Assembly: GCA_020161665.1 (NCBI GenBank) | Contig: JAIUPA010000010.1 | Span: 1-64,000 of the forward strand | Direction: 5' to 3' | DNA: 64,000 bases | DNA from: Pseudomonadota bacterium | GTDB taxonomy: Bacteria > Pseudomonadota > Alphaproteobacteria > Rhizobiales > Rhizobiaceae | Part shown: piece after piece, positions 9,322-18,509 of the stretch | Numbering within the stretch: position 1 is the first letter of the stretch | Layout: every line of letters begins with the position of its first letter | The notes under the pieces: model-generated | Databases searched by the model: none | Seen by the model: only the letters and a program-made list of their open reading frames with translations | What the model was told of the DNA's origin: nothing | Position numbers and translations under genes: made by a program

Positions 9322-10635
9322 ATGAGTGACTTGTTTTCGGGGCAGGAGCCCGCAGGCATGGCCGACAAGCGGCCTCTGGCGGAGCGACTGCGCCCGAAAA
9401 ATCTCGGTGAAGTCACAGGCCAGCCGCATCTGACCGGGCCGGATGGTGTGCTGACGCGCATGATCGAGTCGGGCTCGCTCGGCTCGATGATTTTCTGGGG
9501 GCCGCCGGGAACGGGAAAGACGACCGTCGCCCGTCTGCTGGCAGGGGATTCCAATCTGGCCTTCGAGCAGATCTCGGCCATTTTCTCAGGCGTTGCCGAT
9601 CTCAAGAAGGTCTTTGAAACGGCCCGCGCCCGGCGCATGTCCGGTCGCCAGACCTTGCTGTTTGTCGACGAAATTCATCGCTTCAACCGCGCCCAGCAGG
9701 ATAGTTTCCTGCCGGTGATGGAGGATGGCACGGTCATTCTGGTTGGAGCGACGACGGAAAACCCGTCCTTTGAACTGAACGCCGCTCTTTTGTCGCGCGC
9801 CCGCGTGCTGACCTTCCAGTCCCATGACGAGCAGAGCATTGGCGAACTTTTGAGCCGTGCGGAACAGGCCGAAGGCAAGGCGCTGCCGCTCAACGAGGAT
9901 GCGCGCCTCTCGCTCATCCGGATGGCCGATGGCGATGGCCGCGCGGCCCTCACGCTTGCCGAAGAAGTCTGGCGGGCCGCCCGCAAGGGCGAAGTGTTTG
10001 ATCCGGAAGGTCTTGTTCGGGTCGTGCAGCGCCGCGCCCCGGTCTATGACAAGGGGCAGGATGGCCATTACAACCTGATCTCCGCGCTGCATAAGGCGGT
10101 GCGCGGCTCTGATCCCGATGCCGCGCTCTATTATCTCTGCCGCATGTTCGATGCCGGGGAAGACCCGCTCTATCTCGGGCGGCGTCTGGTGCGTATGGCG
10201 GTGGAAGACATCGGCCTTGCCGATCCGCAGGCATTGGTCGTCACCAATGCGGCCAAGGATGCCTATGAATATCTCGGCTCGCCGGAAGGGGAACTGGCGC
10301 TGGCGCAGGCTTGCGTCTATCTCGCCACCGCGCCGAAGTCGAATGGCGTCTATGTCGCCTACAAGGCGGCGATGCGCTCGGCCAAGGAAAACGGCTCGCT
10401 TCTGCCGCCGAAGCATATTCTGAATGCCCCGACCAAACTCATGAAGTCGGAAGGCTATGGCGACGGCTATCGCTATGACCATGACGAGCCGGATGCCTTT
10501 TCGGGGCAGGACTATTTTCCCGAAAAAATGGGCCGCCAGACCTATTACGACCCGCCGGAGCGCGGCTTCGAGCGCGAAATCCGCAAGCGGCTGGACTGGT
10601 GGAACAAGCTCAGGCGCGAACGCGGCGGGCGCTGA
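9322..10635 (+). CDS. rarA: Replication-associated recombination protein A (MgsA/RarA AAA+ ATPase)
   Basis: A 437-residue AAA+ ATPase related to clamp-loader subunits and human WRNIP1. Walker A GPPGTGKTT lies at about residues 60-68, Walker B LLFVDEIHRFNRAQQDSF at about 115-132, and sensor GATTENPSFE follows. The C-terminal tetramerisation region includes VYDKGQDGHYNLISALHKAVRGSDPDA and YLGSPEGELALAQA. RarA acts at stalled or single-stranded replication forks. Family length is 430-450. Confidence 0.96.
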   Translation: MSDLFSGQEPAGMADKRPLAERLRPKNLGEVTGQPHLTGPDGVLTRMIESGSLGSMIFWGPPGTGKTTVARLLAGDSNLAFEQISAIFSGVADLKKVFETARARRMSGRQTLLFVDEIHRFNRAQQDSFLPVMEDGTVILVGATTENPSFELNAALLSRARVLTFQSHDEQSIGELLSRAEQAEGKALPLNEDARLSLIRMADGDGRAALTLAEEVWRAARKGEVFDPEGLVRVVQRRAPVYDKGQDGHYNLISALHKAVRGSDPDAALYYLCRMFDAGEDPLYLGRRLVRMAVEDIGLADPQALVVTNAAKDAYEYLGSPEGELALAQACVYLATAPKSNGVYVAYKAAMRSAKENGSLLPPKHILNAPTKLMKSEGYGDGYRYDHDEPDAFSGQDYFPEKMGRQTYYDPPERGFEREIRKRLDWWNKLRRERGGR

Positions 10636-10673
10636 TCAAAAGCGGGAAGAGCCAAAAATTTTCTGACATCCAT

Positions 10674-10698
10674 GGAACCAAATCCGCGGCCGTTCGTT
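10674..10698 (+). promoter_or_regulatory. Candidate EcfG (general stress sigma factor) promoter
   Basis: GGAAC at 10674-10678 and CGTT at 10695-10698 are separated by exactly 16 bases, matching the alphaproteobacterial EcfG/RpoE2 consensus GGAAC-N16/17-CGTT. The gene at 10753 begins about 48 bases beyond the expected transcription start, and nothing else lies between. Confidence 0.65.
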
Positions 10699-10752
10699 TC
10701 ACCCTGATCGATAACGCATCGGGGATCATCTCCGACCTATTGGGAGGATGAA

Positions 10753-10995
10753 ATGAATACCAATATGTTCATCGCCGTTATGGTGGGCGTGCTGGTCAAT
10801 GCGGTGGTATTTGGTCTGGGCGCGGTGGCTATTCTCGCCATCCCCGAAATGGCGGCAGACGCCAAGTATCTGCTGCCGGGATGGATCATCTTCACCTTCC
10901 TGATCTCGCCCTTCATCACCCTCAACATCTTCCCGCGCCTTCGCCTGCGCTACTGGCGTGCGCGTGGAAAGCACGGCGACGCCATCAGCGGCTGA
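10753..10995 (+). CDS. Small two-TM membrane protein, probably general-stress regulated
   Basis: An 80-residue protein with two transmembrane helices (about residues 6-30 and 42-62; the second contains GWIIFTFLISPFITLNIF) and a basic C-terminal tail (RLRLRYWRARGKHG). I do not recognise a named family. A GGAGG site lies about 8 bases before the ATG at 10753; the ATG at 10747 hits a stop two codons later. It is followed by a strong hairpin terminator and preceded by an EcfG-type promoter, so it looks like a single-gene stress unit. Confidence 0.8.
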   Translation: MNTNMFIAVMVGVLVNAVVFGLGAVAILAIPEMAADAKYLLPGWIIFTFLISPFITLNIFPRLRLRYWRARGKHGDAISG

Positions 10996-11019
10996 TGCTT
11001 GAACACTGTCGCAAATGAA

Positions 11020-11048
11020 AAGCCCGGTGGAGACGATCCACCGGGCTT
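11020..11048. terminator. Bidirectional hairpin terminator
   Basis: A perfect 12-bp stem, AAGCCCGGTGGA (11020-11031) with TCCACCGGGCTT (11037-11048), lies between two converging small genes and has A residues on one side and TTAC on the other. It probably ends both transcripts. Confidence 0.8.
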
Positions 11049-11054
11049 ACTTAG

Positions 11055-11243
11055 TTAAGAGTTAGGCGTGTCGCGGCCATCAGGTTCCTTGGCGACACCC
11101 TTAAAGGGGCCGGGAGACTGTTTCACTTCCATGAACTCTCCCGTGCGCTCGTCACGCTTCTGATAATGTCCGTCCTGACGTTCGAACTGTGTGCGGCCGG
11201 TGACCGCTCCTTTGCGATAACCGTCTCCGGTGTTTTTGCCCAT
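11055..11243 (-). CDS. Small basic conserved protein of unknown function
   Basis: A 62-residue hydrophilic protein with the pattern GDGYRKGAVTGRTQFERQDGHYQKRDERTGEFMEVK. It resembles a family of short proteins widespread in Hyphomicrobiales that share GDGYRKGAV and KRD-x2-TG-x-FM-x-VK; no function is known to me. AAGGAG lies about 8 bases upstream of the ATG at 11243. It converges with the small membrane protein across a shared terminator. Confidence 0.8.
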   Translation of the reverse strand: MGKNTGDGYRKGAVTGRTQFERQDGHYQKRDERTGEFMEVKQSPGPFKGVAKEPDGRDTPNS

Positions 11244-11279
11244 AAAAGGACTCCTTGTATAAACGCCAAAGCTACCTCG

Positions 11280-11490
11280 ACTCTGGAGCTCAAAAGGCCC
11301 TATACTTTCCTTGCTACAGGCTAGGGATCTTGAGTCTCTTTGCCCCGCGTGGGCTTCGGCTTATTCGCGGTATCCAAAGCCGGAACCGGAAGGTTCCGGC
11401 TTTGGTGTTTCGGGAGGCAAATCACCTCTGAAAATGATTCTCTCTTTGTTCTGTTTAGTTTTCCAGCCCGGCAGATTCGCCGGGCTGGAA
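11280..11490. other. Gene-free, hairpin-rich stretch between the small basic protein and nrdJ
   Basis: No coding region is apparent in 11244-11516. Two long perfect hairpins stand out: a 14-bp stem at 11374-11405 (CCAAAGCCGGAACC and its complement around GGAA), and a 12-bp stem at 11461-11490 (TTCCAGCCCGGC and GCCGGGCTGGAA). The second is 27 bases beyond the nrdJ stop and may end that transcript, although it lacks a clean T run. A weaker long-range pairing (CTCAA...CCCTA with TAGGG...TTGAG) occurs at about 11290-11335. A small RNA is possible but unproven. Confidence 0.4.
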
Positions 11491-11516
11491 CTAAAGTGTT
11501 TTATCCACAGGCTTTC

Positions 11517-14500
11517 TTAAGAGCAGCCGCTCGTCGAACCGCAGGTGTCGCACTTCTCGCAGGTGCCATTGCGCACCATGGTGAAGTTCTGGCACTCGGA
11601 GCACATGTTGCCCGTATAACCCTGCATGATGGAGCGCGTGCGGCGCTCGGCCTCAAGGCGCTTGGCTTCCGTCTTGGCGGCAGCGGCATCCGCTTCGGCC
11701 TTGTCGGAGAAGAGCGCCGTGCGATCCTGCTGGCTTTCTTCAACCAGAGCCTCTTCCGCGATGTCTTCGGACAGTTCCTTGGCGCGCTCTTCGTAGTCAC
11801 GCTTGAAGGCGACGACTTCCGACGTAGAGATGGCCATCGCCGGTTCCAGCTTGCGAGCGGCACTTCCCGAGAAGCTGGCAACGCTGCCGGTGGACGAAGC
11901 CTTGGCCGGAGCCGAACCCAGCGAGCCCTTGGCCTCGGACGGGTTGCGATCCGCACCGCCGGAGACGAGGGTCGGCTTGTAGCCGCGCGTCCAGCCGGTC
12001 GAGACGAGGTTCGTCTTGCCTTCCTGAATGCCCTTGCCAAGCGCCGTATTGGAGAAGTCCGACGTATCGACATGGGCCAGATCATGACGGCCCAGATAGG
12101 ACACGGCCAGTTCGCGGAACACGTAATCGAGGATCGACGTGGCGTTCTTGATCGCGTCGTTGCCGATGACGATGCCGGCCGGTTCGAACTTGGTGAAGGT
12201 GAAGGCCTCCACGAATTCTTCGAGCGGCACGCCATACTGCAGGCCAAGCGAAATCGCGATGGCGAAGTTGTTCATCATCGCACGGAAAGCAGCGCCTTCC
12301 TTGTGCATATCGATGAAGATTTCACCGAGGCGACCGTCACCGAACTCGCCGGTGCGCAGGTAAACCTTGTGGCCGCCAACGGCTGCCTTCTGGGTGTAGC
12401 CCTGACGGCGGTTCGGCAGCTTTTCACGCTCGCGCACCACGCGCTCAACGATTCTCTCGACAACCTTTTCGGTGATCGTGACAGCCTGTGCCGCAGCCGG
12501 AGCCTGAATGAAGTCCTCCATCGCATCCTCGTCCGCCTCGTCCTCGATCAGCGAGGCATTGAGCGGCTGCGAAAGCTTGGAACCATCGCGGTAAAGAGCG
12601 TTGGCCTTCAGCGCCAGCTTCCACGAGAGCATGTAGGCGTTGCCGCAATCCTCAACAGTGGCCTCGTTCGGCATGTTGATGGTCTTGGAAATGGCGCCCG
12701 AGATGAACGGCTGGGCAGCCGCCATCATGCGGATGTGGCTTTCGACCGACAGGTAACGCTTGCCGATCTTGCCGCAGGGGTTGGCGCAATCGAAGACGGG
12801 CAGGTGCTCGTTCTTCAGGAACGGCGCGCCTTCCAGCGTCATGGCACCGCAAACGTGAATGTTGGCGGCTTCAATGTCCTTCTTCGTGAAGCCCATATGC
12901 TCCAGAAGGTTGAAGGTCGGCTCGTTGAGCTGTGCGTCGGAAACCTTCAGTGCATCCTTGAGGAAGTCGGCGCCCAGCGTCCACTGGTTGAAGACGAACT
13001 TGATGTCGAAGGCGCTCTTGAGCGCAGCGTTGACGGCTTCCACCTTCTCGTCGGTAAAGCCCTTGGCCTTCAGCGTCGAGGGGTTCACGCCCGGAGCCTG
13101 ATTGAGATTGCCGTGGCCGACAGCATAGGCTTCGATCTCGGCGATCTGGCTTTCGCTGTAGCCCAGCGAACGCAGCGCTTCCGGCACGGCGCGGTTGATG
13201 ATCTTGAAGTAGCCGCCACCGGCCAGCTTCTTGAACTTCACCAGAGCGAAATCCGGTTCGATGCCGGTCGTATCGCAATCCATGACAAGGCCGATCGTGC
13301 CGGTCGGGGCAATCACGGTCGTCTGGGCGTTGCGGTAGCCGAACTTTTCGCCAAGCTCGAGCGCCATGTCCCAGGCAATCACGGCATGGGTGATGAGGTC
13401 GGCATCGGTGCAATCGCCATGAACGAGCGGGACCGGGTTGACCGACAGGCCTTCGTAACCGGCGGCTTCACCACGGGCGGCGCGGGCATGGTTGCGGATG
13501 ACGCGCAGCATGTGGTCGCGGTTCGGGGCAAATTCCGGGAAGGGGCCAAGCTCGGAAGCGATTTCTGCCGAGGTGGCATAGGCGATGCCGGTCATGATGG
13601 CGGTCAGCGCACCGGCAATCGCGCGGCCTTCGCTGGAGTCGTAGGGTATGCCCGACGACATCAGGAAGCCACCGATATTGGCATAGCCAAGACCGAGCGT
13701 GCGGTAACGGTAGGACAGTTCGGCAATCTGGCGCGACGGGAACTGGGCCATCATCACGGAGATTTCGAGAACCACCGTCCACAGGCGGATGGCATGCTCG
13801 TAATCGCCGATGTTGATGCGCTTCGTGGCGGCATCCTTGAACTGAAGCAGGTTCAGCGAGGCAAGGTTGCAGGCCGTGTCATCGAGGAACATGTATTCCG
13901 AGCACGGGTTCGATGCGCGGATCGGACCAGCGGCCGGGCAGGTGTGCCAGTCGTTCATGGTCGAGTTGAAGTGCAGGCCCGGATCAGCCGATGCCCAGGC
14001 GGCGTGCGAGATCTTGTCCCACAGGTCGCGTGCCTTCAGCGTCTTCACAACCTTGCCGTCCTTGCGGGCGGTCAGGTTCCAGTCGCCGTCATTTTCAACG
14101 GCGCGCAGGAAGTCGTCCTTGAGCGAAACGGAGTTGTTCGAGTTCTGGCCCGAAACGGTGAGATAGGCTTCCGAATCCCAGTCCGTATCATAGGTCTTGA
14201 ACTCGATATCCTTGTAGCCCTGCGCGGCAAACTGGATGACGCGCTTGATGTAGTTTTCCGGAACCTGATCCTTCTTGGCAGCGCGGATTTCGCGCTTCAG
14301 GGCCGGGTTCTTGGCCGGTTCGAAGCAGTCACCATTATCGGCTTCGCAGTTCACGCAGGCCTTCATGATGGCCTTGAGGTGCTTGGCGACAATCTTGGAG
14401 CCGGTGACGAGGGCAGCAACCTTCTGCTCTTCCTTCACCTTCCAGTCGATATAGTCCTCGATATCCGGGTGATCGATATCGACCACCACCATCTTGGCGG

Positions 14501-15329
14501 CGCGGCGCGTCGTGCCGCCGGACTTGATGGCGCCAGCCGCACGGTCGCCGATCTTGAGGAAGCTCATCAGGCCCGACGAGCGACCGCCGCCGGACAGCTT
14601 TTCGCCTTCGCCGCGCAGGTAGGAGAAGTTGGAGCCGGTGCCGGAGCCATACTTGAACAGACGGGCTTCACGAACCCAAAGGTCCATGATGCCGCCTTCG
14701 TTGACGAGGTCATCGCCAACCGACTGGATGAAGCAGGCATGCGGCTGCGGGTGCTCATAGGCCGAATCGGACTGAACGAGCTGATGCGTGAAGGGGTCGA
14801 CGTAGAAGTGGCCCTGGCCGGGGCCGTCAATACCATAGGCCCAGTGCAGGCCGGTGTTGAACCACTGCGGCGAGTTCGGGGCCACGCGCTGGGTGGCCAG
14901 CATATAGGCCAGTTCATCGCGGAAGGTGAGGGCATCTTCGTCGGAAGAGAAATAGCCACCCTTCCAGCCCCAGTAGGTCCAGGTGCCTGCCAGACGCGAG
15001 AACACCTGACGGGCATCGGTTTCAGAACCGTAGCGCTCGTCTTCCGGCAGTTCGGCAAGGGCAGCCTCGTCGGCAACGGAGCGCCAGAGGAAGGAAGGAA
15101 CGTTGTTTTCCTCAACGCGCTTCAGACGGGCCGGAACGCCAGCCTTGCGGAAATACTTCTGGGCCAGAATGTCGATGGCCACCTGACTGAACTGCGCCGG
15201 CACGTCGATATCCGCCAGACGGAACACGATGGAACCGTTCGGGTTCTTGATCTCGCTGACGGCCTTGCGGAATTCGATCCCGCCATAGGCGCCGCCATCC
15301 CGTGTGGTGAAACGACGTTCAATGCGCAT
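11517..15329 (-). CDS. nrdJ: Vitamin B12-dependent (class II) ribonucleotide reductase
   Basis: A 1270-residue adenosylcobalamin-dependent ribonucleoside-diphosphate reductase that makes deoxynucleotides with or without oxygen. The N-terminus MRIERRF and the 10-stranded barrel core are recognisable: HNPCSEY-like [22 protein letters not shown], the finger-loop cysteine in [15 protein letters not shown], and [21 protein letters not shown]. The C-terminus carries a zinc-ribbon, MCSECQNF...[13 protein letters not shown], typical of the long NrdJ group. The ATG at 15329 is preferred over one at 15437 because AAGGAAGG lies upstream and homologues begin MRIERRF. Two NrdR boxes precede it. No class I or III reductase gene is in the window. 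Confidence 0.97.
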   Translation of the reverse strand: MRIERRFTTRDGGAYGGIEFRKAVSEIKNPNGSIVFRLADIDVPAQFSQVAIDILAQKYFRKAGVPARLKRVEENNVPSFLWRSVADEAALAELPEDERYGSETDARQVFSRLAGTWTYWGWKGGYFSSDEDALTFRDELAYMLATQRVAPNSPQWFNTGLHWAYGIDGPGQGHFYVDPFTHQLVQSDSAYEHPQPHACFIQSVGDDLVNEGGIMDLWVREARLFKYGSGTGSNFSYLRGEGEKLSGGGRSSGLMSFLKIGDRAAGAIKSGGTTRRAAKMVVVDIDHPDIEDYIDWKVKEEQKVAALVTGSKIVAKHLKAIMKACVNCEADNGDCFEPAKNPALKREIRAAKKDQVPENYIKRVIQFAAQGYKDIEFKTYDTDWDSEAYLTVSGQNSNNSVSLKDDFLRAVENDGDWNLTARKDGKVVKTLKARDLWDKISHAAWASADPGLHFNSTMNDWHTCPAAGPIRASNPCSEYMFLDDTACNLASLNLLQFKDAATKRINIGDYEHAIRLWTVVLEISVMMAQFPSRQIAELSYRYRTLGLGYANIGGFLMSSGIPYDSSEGRAIAGALTAIMTGIAYATSAEIASELGPFPEFAPNRDHMLRVIRNHARAARGEAAGYEGLSVNPVPLVHGDCTDADLITHAVIAWDMALELGEKFGYRNAQTTVIAPTGTIGLVMDCDTTGIEPDFALVKFKKLAGGGYFKIINRAVPEALRSLGYSESQIAEIEAYAVGHGNLNQAPGVNPSTLKAKGFTDEKVEAVNAALKSAFDIKFVFNQWTLGADFLKDALKVSDAQLNEPTFNLLEHMGFTKKDIEAANIHVCGAMTLEGAPFLKNEHLPVFDCANPCGKIGKRYLSVESHIRMMAAAQPFISGAISKTINMPNEATVEDCGNAYMLSWKLALKANALYRDGSKLSQPLNASLIEDEADEDAMEDFIQAPAAAQAVTITEKVVERIVERVVREREKLPNRRQGYTQKAAVGGHKVYLRTGEFGDGRLGEIFIDMHKEGAAFRAMMNNFAIAISLGLQYGVPLEEFVEAFTFTKFEPAGIVIGNDAIKNATSILDYVFRELAVSYLGRHDLAHVDTSDFSNTALGKGIQEGKTNLVSTGWTRGYKPTLVSGGADRNPSEAKGSLGSAPAKASSTGSVASFSGSAARKLEPAMAISTSEVVAFKRDYEERAKELSEDIAEEALVEESQQDRTALFSDKAEADAAAAKTEAKRLEAERRTRSIMQGYTGNMCSECQNFTMVRNGTCEKCDTCGSTSGCS

Positions 15330-15435
15330 CCTAAATTTCCCTTCCTTCGTGCCGCCTGAAAATGGCGCAACAAATCCCCGCGTCTGCCCAGACACTGGTG
15401 CAGCCGATAATTGATTCCGTTGAGTGGTGTTACGC

Positions 15436-15482
15436 ACCCATTATATTGGGGTAAGTTTGGCTGCAACTACTAAATATAGTGT
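15436..15482 (-). promoter_or_regulatory. Paired NrdR boxes upstream of nrdJ
   Basis: Read on the minus strand, the 16-mers ACACTATATTTAGTAG (15482-15467) and CCCCAATATAATGGGT (15451-15436) match the NrdR-box consensus acaCwAtATaTwGtgt at 13 and 12 positions. They start exactly 31 bases apart, about three helical turns, which is the known spacing of tandem NrdR boxes. They lie 107-153 bases upstream of the nrdJ start. NrdR is the ATP/dATP-sensing repressor of ribonucleotide reductase genes; its own gene is not in this window. Confidence 0.75.
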
Positions 15483-15924
15483 TTGCAGCGATTTTTGACC
15501 AGTCCCCGCATCCGTGTCGCAGCGAAAGAAATCCGGGCACAAAAAATCGCTGCCGCAATCAAAAAGAAGTGCGTGCAACGCTTCATGCGTTCGATTTCGT
15601 GGAGGGGAGCCGGCCTCGTTTTTCCAGCCCCATCGCCGCCGCGACATGTCAGCCATTAACTTTGAAACAACCACGACAGTCAAGGGTTGGTTTACGATAT
15701 GAACTGAACCACAACATATTGTGGATTGTGATGCGAAATCTGTGGGAAAACCAAGAGGCTAGAAAATTCAGGAGCTTGGCCGAAGAGGCGAAGGCTTTTT
15801 GCACAGCCGCGCATGAAAACTGCGACCTTTTATGACAGGAAACGTGACCGGACGTGACACGGTTGCAACGATGTGCAGGGGTGCATCCGCAAACCTGTTT
15901 CAAAACGGAATTTTCATGAAATCC

Positions 15925-16012
15925 CGGCCACTTGGGCCGCCCTCGTGACTCAACTTTTGAGCAAGGGCCTCACGTAGGGTGAGGCAAGTGATTCGCGAGA
16001 CATGCGCGAATC
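15925..16012. ncRNA. Candidate structured RNA: tandem hairpins 3' of gpt
   Basis: Consecutive stems are seen at 15925-15939 (CGGCC/GGCCG), 15939-15968 (GCCCT/AGGGC enclosing CTCAA/TTGAG), 15967-15985 (GCCTCAC/GTGAGGC) and 15990-16012 (GATTCGCG/CGCGAATC), leading into the terminator hairpin 16015-16044. Such density suggests a small RNA on either strand or a structured gpt 3' end. There is no match to a named RNA family that I can assert, and strand and ends are unknown. Confidence 0.3.
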
Positions 16013-16014
16013 GA

Positions 16015-16044
16015 AAAGGGCCGGTGCTTGTGCTCCGGCCCTTT
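16015..16044 (-). terminator. Terminator downstream of gpt
   Basis: A 10-bp stem, AAAGGGCCGG (16015-16024) with CCGGCCCTTT (16035-16044), lies 36 bases beyond the gpt stop. Read on the minus strand it ends in TTTTC. It could also act on the plus strand (ending in TTT). Confidence 0.75.
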
Positions 16045-16080
16045 GGGTACACCACATATTGTGCGTGTTTGGTGAGCGCG

Positions 16081-16578
16081 TCAGTCGCGCCCATGTTTGG
16101 CAATCGGCTCCTGATAGGTGAAGCCCATATCCCACGGGAAATAGATCCACGTATCCTGGCTCACTTCGGTCACGAAGGTGTCGATGGTCGGCACGCCCTT
16201 CGGCTTGGCATAGACGCAGGCAAAATGCGCCTTCGGCAGCATGGCGCGCACCTCGATGGCGGTCTTGCCCGTGTCGGTCAGATCGTCCACCACCAGAATG
16301 CCTTCGCCTTCATTGACCAGAAGCGTGTCGGAAATCGGCTTCAAAAGGTTGGCTTCGCCCTGATTGAGGTAATCATGGTAGGAGGCGATGCACACCGTAT
16401 CGATCAGGCGGATGTTGAGCTCGCGCGAGATGATGGCAGCCGGAACGAGGCCGCCGCGCGTGATGCAGACGATGGCCTTGAAGTCCTGATTGAGACCGGC
16501 GAGGCGCCAGGCAAGCGCGCGGGCATCGCGATGGAACTGATCCCACGAGACGGGAAAGGCTTTTTCGGGAAGCGACAT
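16081..16578 (-). CDS. gpt: Xanthine (guanine) phosphoribosyltransferase
   Basis: A 165-residue purine salvage enzyme that transfers phosphoribosyl from PRPP to xanthine and guanine. The PRPP-binding motif [14 protein letters not shown] is at about residues 92-105, and the family segments [23 protein letters not shown] and the C-terminal [13 protein letters not shown] match E. coli Gpt closely. The ATG at 16578 is chosen over 16623 because GGAG stands 10 bases upstream and the family begins SEK/SLPEK...VSWD. It stands alone. Confidence 0.93.
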   Translation of the reverse strand: MSLPEKAFPVSWDQFHRDARALAWRLAGLNQDFKAIVCITRGGLVPAAIISRELNIRLIDTVCIASYHDYLNQGEANLLKPISDTLLVNEGEGILVVDDLTDTGKTAIEVRAMLPKAHFACVYAKPKGVPTIDTFVTEVSQDTWIYFPWDMGFTYQEPIAKHGRD

Positions 16579-16732
16579 GCGGTTTAACTCCGGATGGCAT
16601 GAAGGCTGTGTGGCAGCGTTCATAGACCAAATTCCGCGCGGTTGCGACGCCGTTTTGCAGCGCGCACCGCCGAAATGCGCAGTTTCCCCCCGCGTTTTAT
16701 GCGTTCATGGCCGAAGCCCGTAAGGTGAGGGC

Positions 16733-18364
16733 TTAACCGGCGGCGCGGATCAGTTCACGGGCCGCGTCAACATCGGCGGCATAGACCACGCGCGGCTCGT
16801 GAATCTCATGGGTCTCCAGAAGACCGCGCAGATCCGGCTTCAGGCCGACGACATAGACGGTGATGCCGGATTTCTCCGCCTTCTTCACCACGCCCTCGAT
16901 GATATTGGCGCCGGTCGAATCCATGAGCGAGATACCGGAGCAATCGAGAATGAGGTTGCGATACCGCGCCGCAATGCGGTCGAGAACCGAGCCGACGCTC
17001 GCCGCCGCACCGAAGAAGAACGCGCCATTGATGCGGTAGACAACTGTCTCGCGGTCGCGGTTGTCCACGGGGTTTTCCTCGTCGGTGCTTTCCACATCCA
17101 CCCTCAGGTTCTTGCCCATGCGGTCGATGAAGAGCACGGCTCCCAGTGCGAAACCGACGATGATGCCCTCCGTCAGGTCGCGGAAAATCACGAAGAGGAA
17201 GGTGACGACCAGCACAACGGCTTCACCGCGATGGCCCCGTAGAAGGGCAGCAATCGCCGGGCGCTCGATCATGTTCCACGAAACGACGGCCAGAACCCCG
17301 GCCAGTGCCGCCAAGGGGATGTAGCTTGCGAGCGGCGCGGCCACCAGAATGAACAGCAGCAGGAACAGCGCGTGCAGCATGCCAGCGACCGGCCCGGTGG
17401 CGCCTGAGCGCACATTGGTCGCGGTTCGCGCAATGGTGCCGGTCACGCAGATGCCGCCAAATATGGCCGATCCGATATTGGCGATGCCCTGACCGATCAG
17501 TTCCATGCTGGAGCGATGCCGCCGCCCGGTCATGCCGTCTGCGACGACCGCCGAAAGCAAGGATTCGATGGCGCCCAGAAGCGTGAAAGACACGGCGTCC
17601 GGCAGAACGGCGATCAGCTTTTCCATCGAGAAGGTCGGCAGAGCCGGGGTCGGCAGACTGCTCGGAATACCGCCAAAACGGCTGCCGATGGTGGCAACCG
17701 GCAGCGAAAGTGCGGTGGCAAAAAGGGAAGCCGCGATCACCGCGATCAGCAGGCTTGGCCAATTGGGACGATACTGCTTGACGAGCGCGATGATGAGAAC
17801 GGTCATCAAGGCGACGCCAAAGGCCGACAGGTTGAACGTATCATGCACCGACCAGAGCGCTTCGAGCTTGGCCACCAGCGGGCCGGGCTCCTTGCCGGGC
17901 AGTGTCAGGCCGAGCAGTTCGGACAACTGGCTGGCAAAGATGATGACGGCAATGCCCGCCGTGAACCCGACCGTTACAGGGTAGGGAATGAACTTGATGT
18001 ATTTGCCGAGCTTCAGATAGCCGGTGAGGATCAGCAGAAAGCCGGAAATGAGGACAGCCAGCAGCAGACCGTCAATTCCGTGGCGCTCGACGCTCGCCGC
18101 CACCAGAATGATGAAGGCACCGGCGGGGCCACCGATCTGGTGGCGGCTGCCGCTGAACAGCGAAACCAGAAAACCGCCGATGATGGCGGTGTAAAGTCCG
18201 CGATCCGGTCCGACGCCTGAGGCAATCGCGATGGCCATGGAGAGCGGCAGCGCCACGATGGCGACGGTGAGGCCCGCAATGGCATCGGCCTTGAGACGGG
18301 TGCCGTCATACCCTTCTTTGAGCATGGTGACGAATTTGGGCAGAAGAGCATCTGTCATAGGCAT
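16733..18364 (-). CDS. SulP-family inorganic anion transporter with STAS domain
   Basis: A 543-residue member of the SLC26/SulP family. The transmembrane core (about residues 25-420) begins with DAIAGLTVAIVALPLSMAIA and contains HQIGGPAGAFIILVA, with GGICVTGTIARTATNVRSGA as the second signature. The C-terminal STAS domain (about 440-540) includes RNLILDCSGISLMDSTGANI, the anti-sigma-antagonist-like loop. Substrates in the family include sulfate, bicarbonate and dicarboxylates, and I cannot choose between them. The start ATG may be 18364 or 18358; neither has a strong ribosome-binding site. Confidence 0.9.
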   Translation of the reverse strand: MPMTDALLPKFVTMLKEGYDGTRLKADAIAGLTVAIVALPLSMAIAIASGVGPDRGLYTAIIGGFLVSLFSGSRHQIGGPAGAFIILVAASVERHGIDGLLLAVLISGFLLILTGYLKLGKYIKFIPYPVTVGFTAGIAVIIFASQLSELLGLTLPGKEPGPLVAKLEALWSVHDTFNLSAFGVALMTVLIIALVKQYRPNWPSLLIAVIAASLFATALSLPVATIGSRFGGIPSSLPTPALPTFSMEKLIAVLPDAVSFTLLGAIESLLSAVVADGMTGRRHRSSMELIGQGIANIGSAIFGGICVTGTIARTATNVRSGATGPVAGMLHALFLLLFILVAAPLASYIPLAALAGVLAVVSWNMIERPAIAALLRGHRGEAVVLVVTFLFVIFRDLTEGIIVGFALGAVLFIDRMGKNLRVDVESTDEENPVDNRDRETVVYRINGAFFFGAAASVGSVLDRIAARYRNLILDCSGISLMDSTGANIIEGVVKKAEKSGITVYVVGLKPDLRGLLETHEIHEPRVVYAADVDAARELIRAAG

Positions 18365-18509
18365 GTCCCAACGCAAAGAGGCGGCCCGCGATGGGGCCGC
18401 GCGTTACCGTCTTTGTGATTGAATTTGGCGGATTGGGATTATCGAAACAGAGTCTTGCAACTTAAGCAATGGTCACACAGGTGGCATGCATAATTTTCAT
18501 GCCTTGGTC

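Larger units (their letters stand above)
15483..16080. other. Noncoding block between nrdJ and gpt with palindromes and tandem hairpins
   Basis: I see no credible gene in these 600 bases; the longest open frames have no ribosome-binding site and no family resemblance. Two AT-rich palindromic sites, CCACAACATATTGTGG (15709-15724) and ACACCACATATTGTGC (16049-16064), share the 10-mer ACATATTGTG in the same orientation and bracket 325 bases. Inside that interval, next to the gpt end, is a run of five hairpins (15925-16044). The stretch 15483-15700 shows nothing else I can interpret. Confidence 0.5.

Noticed and set aside
7797..9638. A 613-codon minus-strand open frame over the HtrA and rarA genes
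   Set aside because: It spans two well-conserved genes and the gap between them; composition is Arg/His-rich as expected of an antisense frame.
11501..11509. Perfect DnaA box TTATCCACA beside the nrdJ stop codon
   Set aside because: A single 9-base match is expected by chance about once in a window of this size and there is no cluster; an origin is not supported.
11340..15359. A 1339-codon open frame on the plus strand, antisense to nrdJ
   Set aside because: It is a GC-rich shadow of the conserved nrdJ frame; it has no ribosome-binding site and no protein-family features.
15330..15700. Cobalamin riboswitch upstream of nrdJ
   Set aside because: I looked for the B12-box pattern on the minus strand and saw none; NrdR boxes explain the region better.
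15479..15835. Possible 118-codon gene between nrdJ and gpt
   Set aside because: No ribosome-binding site, no recognisable domain, and it runs across the NrdR-like palindromes.
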